A stretch of DNA of 33,786 nt from JBBDYG01 sp040901765 (GTDB lineage: Bacteria; Planctomycetota; Planctomycetia; Pirellulales; Lacipirellulaceae): assembly GCA_040901765.1 (NCBI GenBank), contig JBBDYG010000052.1, forward strand, positions 1 through 33,786. Reading direction: 5' to 3'. Each line of letters opens with the position of its first letter. Within the stretch, counting starts at the first letter, position 1. Made by a program: the position numbers and the translations under genes. Below, piece after piece: positions 8,766-16,284 of this stretch. The notes below the pieces were generated by a model, which did not search any database, was not told the DNA's origin, and saw only the letters and a program-made list of their open reading frames with translations.

Positions 8766-11207
8766 CTAGCGCGATTCCCGCAAGTAACCGAAGAGATCGA
8801 CGATTTCCTCGGCCGTCAGTACATCCAGCAATCCCCTCGGCATCGGAGAGACCGGGGAGGGAGTTTGCCGCTCGATTTCCGATACGGGGACAAATTCACT
8901 ACGCTTGGGATCAGTCATGTCGGTCGCGATGCGAAGCCTGCCCTTGTGATGATCGATCACTCGGCCCACCAGCGTGCGACCGCCGACCTGAAATACCGTC
9001 TGGCGGTATTGATCGGAAATGACTTTATCGGGTTCGACGACGGCACGAACTAAGTCTTCGATCGATAGGCGACTCGCGGCGGTCGTCAACACGGGACCGA
9101 CTGCGCCCCCGCGACCCTCGATCGAATGGCAATCGGCGCAGCGCGCTTCGGCAAACAACCGCCGACCTCGCGTGATGTCAGGCTTCCGTTCGCTTGTAGT
9201 TAGTAGCGTCACCACTTCATTGGCGCTCCACTCTCGGACCTTCGGTTTTGTCGGTGTCGCAGCCGTGTCTAACGGATCTGCATCAGCCAGAATCGCGACT
9301 AGTTCTCCGCGCTCGGCAGCGGGTGCGGCTTCGATTGCCCGTTCGGCTATTTGGTCCAGGGTCGCCCGATGCGAGTGGTCGTGGTGGCGAGCAGTAAGTG
9401 CAGCTAATTCGTGAAAATACTCCTGCCACTGCTGCGATTGCCAGCCTATGGTCAAGTCACAGAGTGCGTGTGCGAAGTGGATGCGATCGACGTCGGTCCA
9501 AGCCGCATCGAATTGTTCCAGAATAAGGGGAATCGCTCGTTGCGGAGCTATTCGCGACAGCACCGTCACCAGATCGCGGGTGACAAGCGGGTCATCCGCC
9601 GGAAAATGAGGGATGAGTTGGCTCGCGATGCTGCCTGCAAGTTCACTGGGCAGCGGAGCGTGTCGGGCGACGACAATTTGGTAAGCCCGCAGCAGCGCGA
9701 GCCGATCATCGAGTGCGAGATCATCCCACTGCAGGGCGGTGAGCGCGTTTGCCGCAGCGTGGGCGTCAGCTTGGTTGCCGCACCGGGCCAATGCTAGCGC
9801 CGCGTGAACGCGAATCGCTGGGTTTGATTCCTCAATTGCTCGCTCGCTCCAAAGTTCGACCGGCTGATGTTCGATCGCAGTGCGGGCGGCGTAACGTATG
9901 AAGCGGTCGGGGTGCGCCAGTTCGCGCCAGGCGAATTCTACCGCGGGCAAGCCCGCTGCTTGGCAATGGTAGGTTTCGAGACGTCGCCGAAGCTCGCGGG
10001 TTTTGCGATGCTCATCCGAATCGACCGCCGCGGCAACGGAGTCATCGTTGCCACGATAGACGACTCGATACAGCGACGATTCGATGCCACGACCCCCCGT
10101 CGCGAAGTAAAGCGCGCCATCGCCAGGATTCACCGCCAAATCGGTGACTGCCAACGGCGTCGCTCGGAGGAGTGGCTCCCACATACTTGTGTAACTCGCC
10201 CCGCTTGGCTCCAGATGCACGGCCTGGATCACGCCGCGTCCCCAGTCGGCGGCGTAGAGCGCCTCGCGATAGCGCTTTGGAAACTTCGTTTCGTAGCCGA
10301 ACTCCAACCCCGTTGGTGAACCGGGGCCAATGTCGGCCACCGCCGGCAGCGTATCGGCAAAGTGGGCCGGCCACTTGCCGCTGCCGCTTCGCCAACCGAA
10401 ATCGGAACCGCTGGTGACATGCTGCACCCGCGTTGGCCGGTACCACGGCGTGCCGATGTCGTACTCCATGTCGGAGTCGTAGGTAAATAGCTCGCCCTCA
10501 CAGTTGACCGCCAAGTCGTACTGATTTCGATAGCCAGCGGAAAACAGTTCCCAGTTCTTGCCCTCTAAATCGACCCGAGCGATCCACCCCCCAGGCGCGG
10601 CAACGCCAATCGCATAAGGATTCGGCCCGGGCAGCCGAGCGAGTGGCGAATCTTCCGCGACTGCCGATAATGCCGAGCGGCTAAACGCCGTTTGCGGCGT
10701 CATGTTCCCGCAGGCGACGAACAGCGAATTGCCGTCGGCTGCCGGCACAATCGCATGTGGCCCATGCTCTCCGCTGGCGTCGATTCGGCGCAGTAGCTCG
10801 TGATCGTCCCAACGGCCATCGTTATCTGTGTCGCGGAGTCGGTACAAGCCGGAGACAATCTCGCCATCCTTCGCATTGACCATGACGTAAAGCGAATCGC
10901 CAACGACCGCCAAACCCTGCGCCATCCCCAGCGGCGTATCAATTCGCTCGGTTTGCGTTTCCTCCGCAGGTTGACCAATTGGCGAAGGTACCACTTGGTA
11001 CAATCCGCCGGTTTGGGCGGATGCGACAAGCCCCCCTCGATCGTTCGCAGTAAGTGCAACCCACGAGCCTTGCTCCGCGGGAACCCGGTACACCAGCTCG
11101 AGTTCAAACCCCGGCAGTAGCGATAGCTCGCCGGGCAATTCCTGCGCGACCGCGACGCTCGCCGCAACTGCGGCAAGCTGAACCACGCCGCATAAAAAAC
11201 ATCGCAA
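8766..11207 (-). CDS. Exported PQQ-type beta-propeller dehydrogenase with HEAT repeats and C-terminal haem c domain
   Basis: This 813-residue protein has a signal peptide (about 1-22, ending AQE). An N-terminal beta-propeller resembling soluble glucose/sorbosone dehydrogenases follows (about 25-390; GFELELVYRVPAEQG, FGWRSGSGKWPAHF and similar blade motifs). Alpha-helical HEAT-like repeats span about 400-640. The C-terminal domain has one haem c site (CADCH, 690-694), a likely axial Met near 789, and the layout of the planctomycete haem-binding domain. It probably oxidises a sugar or alcohol outside the cytoplasm and passes electrons to its own haem. The frame stays open to a GTG at 11237, but a TTG at 11207 lies eight bases after AAAGGAG and gives a proper signal peptide, so it is chosen. 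It is divergent from the octahaem cytochrome gene. Confidence 0.85.
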   Translation of the reverse strand: MRCFLCGVVQLAAVAASVAVAQELPGELSLLPGFELELVYRVPAEQGSWVALTANDRGGLVASAQTGGLYQVVPSPIGQPAEETQTERIDTPLGMAQGLAVVGDSLYVMVNAKDGEIVSGLYRLRDTDNDGRWDDHELLRRIDASGEHGPHAIVPAADGNSLFVACGNMTPQTAFSRSALSAVAEDSPLARLPGPNPYAIGVAAPGGWIARVDLEGKNWELFSAGYRNQYDLAVNCEGELFTYDSDMEYDIGTPWYRPTRVQHVTSGSDFGWRSGSGKWPAHFADTLPAVADIGPGSPTGLEFGYETKFPKRYREALYAADWGRGVIQAVHLEPSGASYTSMWEPLLRATPLAVTDLAVNPGDGALYFATGGRGIESSLYRVVYRGNDDSVAAAVDSDEHRKTRELRRRLETYHCQAAGLPAVEFAWRELAHPDRFIRYAARTAIEHQPVELWSERAIEESNPAIRVHAALALARCGNQADAHAAANALTALQWDDLALDDRLALLRAYQIVVARHAPLPSELAGSIASQLIPHFPADDPLVTRDLVTVLSRIAPQRAIPLILEQFDAAWTDVDRIHFAHALCDLTIGWQSQQWQEYFHELAALTARHHDHSHRATLDQIAERAIEAAPAAERGELVAILADADPLDTAATPTKPKVREWSANEVVTLLTTSERKPDITRGRRLFAEARCADCHSIEGRGGAVGPVLTTAASRLSIEDLVRAVVEPDKVISDQYRQTVFQVGGRTLVGRVIDHHKGRLRIATDMTDPKRSEFVPVSEIERQTPSPVSPMPRGLLDVLTAEEIVDLFGYLRESR

Positions 11208-11265
11208 GTTTATAGCTCCTTTTGAAGAAGGCGGCACAATGGACTCTGACTCCGCACGGTCCTAA

Positions 11266-11280
11266 TGCTTAGAATAACAG
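11266..11280 (+). promoter_or_regulatory. Candidate promoter element, TGCTTAGAATAACAG
   Basis: This lies 48 bases upstream of the octahaem cytochrome start and matches the elements at 4092 and 13593. TAGAAT resembles a -10 box. It sits in the 106-base gap between two divergent exported redox genes. Confidence 0.45.
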
Positions 11281-11313
11281 ATAATCGCTTCCGCCACGCA
11301 GCCCGCTACTTCG

Positions 11314-13569
11314 ATGCCGCCAGAGCCAGACTCTTTACCACGCGAACGCAGCCGCTCGATTTGGCGATTCGTCTTTGGCGGTGTGGCGTTGTTGCTCGCC
11401 GGCGGAGTTGTCGCGGATTGGTATTCCAGCTATCCAATCGAGGCACACGCCGAAGCCACCTACGTTGGCCGCCAGTCGTGCATCAATTGCCATCGGCAGG
11501 AGTATGACCAATGGCACGGCTCTCATCACGACCGGGCGATGGAGATCGCTAGCTCCGAAACGGTCCTCGGCGACTTTAACGACAAAGTGTTCGAGCGTCT
11601 CGGCGTCACGACGCGGTTTTTCTTGCGCGATGGCAAGTACATGGTGAACACCGAGGGGCCAGACGGCACATATCAGGATTTCGAGATCAAGTACACATTT
11701 GGCGTCGATCCGCTGCAACAGTACATGGTCGAGTTTCCCGATGGCCGCGTGCAGGTGTTGCGGGTCTCGTGGGACACACTTCGAAAGGAATGGTTCGAAG
11801 TTCCGCCGCCCGACGTGCTCAACGAGTGGCTGGCCCCCGACGATCCGCTTCACTGGACTGGTATCGGCCAGAACTGGAACACCACTTGCGCCGAATGTCA
11901 TTCGACCAACCTTCAGAAGAACTACGACTTAGAAACCGACACCTACCGCACGACATTTTCAGAAATCGACGTGAGTTGCGAGGAGTGCCACGGCCCCGGC
12001 AGCTTGCATGTAGAACTGGCAACAAAGCGGTCGTTGTTCTGGGACCGCAACCACGGCTATGGTCTGGCGAACCTGAAAAGCGCCGACACTTCGATACAAA
12101 TCGACACATGTGCGAAGTGCCATTCGCGAAGGCATCAGATTCATGCCGACTTCCGACCCGGTCGGCCGGTGCTCGACTATTTCGATCCATCGCTATTGCA
12201 CGAGGGGCTGTACCATGCCGATGGACAGATCCTGGATGAGGTCTACGAGTATGGCTCGTTCATGCAAAGCAAGATGCATGCGAAAGGGGTGCGATGCACC
12301 GATTGCCACAATCCCCATTCGCTGAAGCTGAAGTTTGAGGGCAATCGCCTGTGCGCCCAGTGCCACGAGCCGGCCAAGTACGACGCGCCGGCCCACCACC
12401 ACCATCCGATCGGGTCGACGGGCACGAAGTGTGTCGAGTGCCACATGCCGGCGACGACTTACATGGTAGTCGACCCGCGCAGGGATCATAGTTTCCGCGT
12501 GCCCCGGCCCGATTTGACGGTTGAAGTGGGAATTCCAAACACCTGCAACAACTGCCACCAGAAACCAGAGGAAACGCCGCAGTGGGCCGCCGATCAGGTG
12601 CGGAAGTGGTATGGTCCGAAACGGAATGACGACCCCCATTGGGCATCGGCATTCGCCGCGGCGCGCAGCGGTAAACCCGAGGGAGCGGACCTGCTTGCCG
12701 ACTTGGTCCGCCGTCGCGAGACACCGGCGATTGTAAAGGCCACGGCAGTCGAATTGATTGGGCAATACGACACCGAACTGTCGCGCACGGTGCGGGTGCA
12801 AGCGCTCGAGGATTCGCACGCGCTGGTCCGCTCCGCGGCGGTGCAGGCGGTGACTCCAGAATCGTTCGAGCAACTTGCCGAGTTGCTTGCCCCTCGGTTA
12901 GAAGATCGCTCGCGGCTGGTGCGAATACAGGCCGCGGTGCTGTTGGCGGGTGTGCCATCGCAACTGCTAACATCCGACCAGCGAACCGCCCGCGACGCGG
13001 TATTGCAGGAATATCGCGGGGAACAAGCATTGTCGCTGGAACGGGCGGCCTCGCATCTAAACTTGGCAGACCTCGATCGTACCTTGGGTCGACCCGACAA
13101 GGCCATCGGGCATCTGCGTAACGCTATTGGTCGAGAGAGTTATCTGACGGGTCCACGGTCGGAGTTGGCGTCCTTATTGGCGGAATCGGGCGGCGACCCC
13201 GCCGAAGTCGTACGCTTGCGCAAGGAGGAACTCGAGCTTTTCAAGCGCGACGTGCAGTTACTTCCCGACAGCGCTGTTGCTTTCTATCGCTTGGGGCTGA
13301 TGCAGATTCTGCTCGGGCAGGTCGCCGACGCGGAGCAATCGCTGAGCAAGGCCGCGGAGCTTGGCAAGTTCATTTACGATTACCACATGGCGCTGGCCCT
13401 GTTGCAAGAACGTCGGTTCGAGTCGGATGGAAATCGCGCCCACGCCGACCGGGCGATTGCGACCCTGAAGAAAATGAACGAGCTACGCCCAAACGACCCG
13501 CAGACAAACGAGATTCTACGGCGGATTGTCGAGCGGCGAGAGAATCGCGAAGGCAGCGCGACCCAGTAA
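11314..13569 (+). CDS. Octahaem c-type cytochrome with HEAT and TPR repeats
   Basis: This is a 751-residue exported multihaem protein. A signal anchor (about 17-35, FVFGGVALLLAGGVVA) precedes eight CxxCH haem sites at residues 56-60, 192-196, 222-226, 266-270, 328-332, 347-351, 373-377 and 411-415. A 132-residue haem-free insert separates haems 1 and 2. After the haem domain come HEAT-like helices (about 470-560) and TPR-like repeats (about 565-740, including DSAVAFYRLGLMQILLGQVADAEQSLSKAAEL). The haem domain resembles cytochrome c554-type multihaem enzymes or electron carriers, and the repeats probably bind partners. It is divergent from a haem-tailed dehydrogenase and may be its electron acceptor (inference). 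An alternative is a multihaem reductase; its active-site ligand cannot be assigned by eye. Confidence 0.88.
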   Translation: MPPEPDSLPRERSRSIWRFVFGGVALLLAGGVVADWYSSYPIEAHAEATYVGRQSCINCHRQEYDQWHGSHHDRAMEIASSETVLGDFNDKVFERLGVTTRFFLRDGKYMVNTEGPDGTYQDFEIKYTFGVDPLQQYMVEFPDGRVQVLRVSWDTLRKEWFEVPPPDVLNEWLAPDDPLHWTGIGQNWNTTCAECHSTNLQKNYDLETDTYRTTFSEIDVSCEECHGPGSLHVELATKRSLFWDRNHGYGLANLKSADTSIQIDTCAKCHSRRHQIHADFRPGRPVLDYFDPSLLHEGLYHADGQILDEVYEYGSFMQSKMHAKGVRCTDCHNPHSLKLKFEGNRLCAQCHEPAKYDAPAHHHHPIGSTGTKCVECHMPATTYMVVDPRRDHSFRVPRPDLTVEVGIPNTCNNCHQKPEETPQWAADQVRKWYGPKRNDDPHWASAFAAARSGKPEGADLLADLVRRRETPAIVKATAVELIGQYDTELSRTVRVQALEDSHALVRSAAVQAVTPESFEQLAELLAPRLEDRSRLVRIQAAVLLAGVPSQLLTSDQRTARDAVLQEYRGEQALSLERAASHLNLADLDRTLGRPDKAIGHLRNAIGRESYLTGPRSELASLLAESGGDPAEVVRLRKEELELFKRDVQLLPDSAVAFYRLGLMQILLGQVADAEQSLSKAAELGKFIYDYHMALALLQERRFESDGNRAHADRAIATLKKMNELRPNDPQTNEILRRIVERRENREGSATQ

Positions 13570-13592
13570 GCTGGTTGTGAATTGAGGCCTAA

Positions 13593-13606
13593 GCGCTTAA
13601 GATAGC
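13593..13606 (+). promoter_or_regulatory. Candidate promoter element, GCTTAAGATAGCGG-like
   Basis: It overlaps the perfect palindrome TAAGCGCTTA (13590-13599) and lies 63 bases before the aminopeptidase start. The GCTTA-AGATA pattern is shared with the sites at 4092 and 11266, though less exactly. Confidence 0.3.
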
Positions 13607-13655
13607 GGCCCCTGATTCTTTCTCCAAATGGCTCCACCAATACCACGTTTGCATC

Positions 13656-14768
13656 ATGCACGATCCGCGCATTGACAAGCTCGCCAATCTGTTGCTCGAC
13701 CATAGCTGCCGGATTCAAAGTGGCGAGAAGATATTGATCGAGGCGATTGATCTACCCGACCCGGCGCTCGTTTGCGCGCTGGTTGACGGAGCCGCTGCTC
13801 GAGGAGCCGTGCCGTTGGTGACTTGGAAGAGCAACACGGTACTGCGGTCGCTTTACCGCACGGCGACGGTGGAGGGGATGTCGCTCGCCGGCCAGTTCGA
13901 ACGGTCGCGAATGGAGGCGATGCAGGCCTACATTGGCATCCGCGGAAGCACCAACAGCAGCCAATTTGCCGATGTCCCGCAACCGCAGATGGACCTCTAT
14001 CAGGAGCATTGGTGGCATCAGGTGCATAGTGAAATCCGCGTGCCCAAAACGAAGTGGGTCGTGCTCCGCTACCCCACCGATTCGTTCGCTCAAGCGGCCA
14101 ACATGAGCACCGAAGCGTTTGAAGATTTTTACTTCACCGTTTGCACCACCGACTATGCGGCAATGGCGAAGGCCCAGGAACCGCTCGTTGCCCGTATGCA
14201 GGCCGCCGACCAGGTCAGGATTGTCTCGCCGGGCACGGAAATTGAGTTTTCGATTAAAGACATTCCCGTCATCCCCTGCAATGGCGACCGCAATATCCCG
14301 GATGGTGAGGTATTTACCGCACCCGTTCGCGACAGCATCAATGGCGTGATCCGCTTCAACACAAAGTCGCGCTATCAAGGCGTTGTGTTCGATAACATCG
14401 AGTTTGAGTTCCGGAACGGGAAGATCGTGCGGGCCGAGTCGAGCGATACGGAGCGGCTGAACGCGATCCTCGACTCCGACGAAGGCGCCCGTTACGTCGG
14501 CGAATGGTCGCTCGGCACGAACAACTACGTCCGTCACCCGATGCTCGACACGCTCTTCGACGAAAAAATCGGTGGCTCGTTTCATCTCACGCCCGGCAAC
14601 GCCTACGACATCGCCGACAACGGCAACCGCAGCCGCATTCACTGGGACTTGGTCCTAATTCAGCGAACGGACTACGGCGGCGGTGAAGTCTGGTTCGACG
14701 GCGAACTGCTGCGTAAGGACGGCCGGTTTGTGCCCGCGGATTTGCAAGCACTGAATGTCGGACTGTAG
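13656..14768 (+). CDS. Aminopeptidase, M29 family
   Basis: This 370-residue cytoplasmic metallo-aminopeptidase belongs to the AmpS/AmpT (M29) family, which trims N-terminal residues from peptides with two metal ions. The metal ligands of the family are all recognisable: Glu218 (NIPDGEVFTAP), Glu283 (GARYVGEWSLGTN), His310 (GGSFHLTPGNAY), Tyr317, and His329 and Asp331 (RIHWDLV). The N-terminal part (about 1-190) is the helical/beta domain that forms the dimer chamber. The length is slightly under the usual 400-410. There is no signal peptide. It is convergent with the DUF1501 gene (25 bases apart) and shows no functional link to its neighbours. Confidence 0.92.
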   Translation: MHDPRIDKLANLLLDHSCRIQSGEKILIEAIDLPDPALVCALVDGAAARGAVPLVTWKSNTVLRSLYRTATVEGMSLAGQFERSRMEAMQAYIGIRGSTNSSQFADVPQPQMDLYQEHWWHQVHSEIRVPKTKWVVLRYPTDSFAQAANMSTEAFEDFYFTVCTTDYAAMAKAQEPLVARMQAADQVRIVSPGTEIEFSIKDIPVIPCNGDRNIPDGEVFTAPVRDSINGVIRFNTKSRYQGVVFDNIEFEFRNGKIVRAESSDTERLNAILDSDEGARYVGEWSLGTNNYVRHPMLDTLFDEKIGGSFHLTPGNAYDIADNGNRSRIHWDLVLIQRTDYGGGEVWFDGELLRKDGRFVPADLQALNVGL

Positions 14769-14793
14769 CGGGCGCGGGCGCCTTCCCTGAAGT

Positions 14794-16257
14794 TTAAGCA
14801 ATGATCTCCGAGATCGGTTTGCCGTGGTCGATATCGAGGCGTTTTCGTCCGGGAATTTCCAGCCGGCGGGAGTCCAGGCCAAGCTGATTAAGAATGGTGG
14901 CGTGGATATCGGTGACGTAGTGGCGGTTCTCGACCGCGTGGAAGCCAATCTCGTCGGTCGCTCCATGCACAACCCCGCGTTTTAGGCCACCACCGGCCAT
15001 CCAGACGCTGAACCCAAAAATGTGATGGTCTCGCCCATCGGAACCTTGCGAGCCGGGAGTGCGGCCAAACTCGGTGGCAAAGACGACGAGCGTCTCGTCG
15101 AGCATTCCGCGGCGGTCGAGGTCTTCGAGCAACGCACCGATCGGTTGGTCCACCGCCTGCGATAGCTTGGCATGATTGTCCTTAAGTCCGCCGTGGGCGT
15201 CCCAAGCTCCGGCGCCTCCGCCGCCGTGTTGAATCTGAATGAACCGCACACCGCGCTCGACGAACCGCCGCGCCGCCAAAAGCTGCGCGGCGAAGTCGCG
15301 GCAATGCGGAAGATCGAGGCCGTAGAGCGCCTTGGTCTCGGCGGTTTCTTGCGAGAAATCAATAACTTCGGGCACCGAGCGTTGCATACGGAACGCCAGT
15401 TCGTAGGAGGCGATCCGCGCTGCGAGGGCGGGATCGTTGGGGTACTCAATACCGCGCAGCTCGTTGAGATTGTGAATCAGATCGGCGCCGACGGACTGCG
15501 CTTGCGGGGAGAATGGAACTTCGGGCCGTCCAAAGTCAAGCGGATTCTCGGGGTCGATGCGGAGCGGCACCGCATCGTGTGCCGGGCCTAGGTAGTGGCC
15601 ATCTTTCTTGTTCCAGTATTCGCGAGTGCCGATCGAGATGAACTGCGGCAAGTTGTCGTTGAGCGAGCCAAGCCCATAGTGGACCCATGCGCCAAGTGTC
15701 GGAAACGCACCGTCGTTTTGATGTCGACCTGAATGGAACTGTGTCTGGGCGCCGTGGTTGCTATCGGTGGTCCACAAGGAGCGCACGATGGCCAGGCGAT
15801 CGACATTGCGGGCGATGTGAGGGAACCAATCGCTGACCTCAATGCCGCTTTCGCCATGCTTCCGAAAGCCGACCTGGAGCGGATAAAGTGTATTACGCTG
15901 ATTGCCATTGGCATCGGGAACAACGAGACGCTCAATGGCCAGTTTCTTGGGATCTTGGGTATCCGCGAACGGCGTCTCGGCAATCGACTTACCGCCATAT
16001 TTGGTCAGCATCGGCTTCGGATCGAAGCTTTCGACATGGCTCACCCCGCCGTTCATGAACAACCAGATCACGCTCTTGGCCTTTGGCGCAAGATGCGGTA
16101 GACCAGTTGGTGGCGCCCAGTGATGTTCGCTCGCGGTTGCCTCGCGATAGAGCATCGCGCCAAGCGCCAAGCCGGTGAACCCCATTCCCATGTCGCCCAG
16201 AAATGTTCGACGACAACACAAGCCGTCAGCAAAAGTGTGAGGTTCCATGCGACTCAT
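14794..16257 (-). CDS. DUF1501 family exported protein
   Basis: This 487-residue protein belongs to DUF1501, a branch of the alkaline-phosphatase/sulfatase superfamily abundant in planctomycetes. The N-terminus has CCRRTFLGDMGMGFTGLALG (14-33), a twin-arginine-like export signal. Recognisable core motifs are SVIWLFMNGGVSHVESFDPK (metal-site strand), DSNHGAQTQFHSGR and VVFATEFGRTPGSQG with GRDHH, carrying the His/Asp residues expected to bind metals. The biochemical activity of the family is not established. The start (GGAG eight bases upstream) is only 27 bases after the end of the PSCyt1/DUF1549/DUF1553 gene, so the two form an operon. This pairing is the standard planctomycete arrangement. 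Confidence 0.9.
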   Translation of the reverse strand: MSRMEPHTFADGLCCRRTFLGDMGMGFTGLALGAMLYREATASEHHWAPPTGLPHLAPKAKSVIWLFMNGGVSHVESFDPKPMLTKYGGKSIAETPFADTQDPKKLAIERLVVPDANGNQRNTLYPLQVGFRKHGESGIEVSDWFPHIARNVDRLAIVRSLWTTDSNHGAQTQFHSGRHQNDGAFPTLGAWVHYGLGSLNDNLPQFISIGTREYWNKKDGHYLGPAHDAVPLRIDPENPLDFGRPEVPFSPQAQSVGADLIHNLNELRGIEYPNDPALAARIASYELAFRMQRSVPEVIDFSQETAETKALYGLDLPHCRDFAAQLLAARRFVERGVRFIQIQHGGGGAGAWDAHGGLKDNHAKLSQAVDQPIGALLEDLDRRGMLDETLVVFATEFGRTPGSQGSDGRDHHIFGFSVWMAGGGLKRGVVHGATDEIGFHAVENRHYVTDIHATILNQLGLDSRRLEIPGRKRLDIDHGKPISEIIA

Positions 16258-16284
16258 CCGTCAAACTCCAATTAGGATAGCTCT

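Noticed and set aside
13752..14642. 296-codon minus-strand frame opposite the M29 aminopeptidase
   Set aside because: Antisense to a gene with all metal ligands intact; no recognisable motif.
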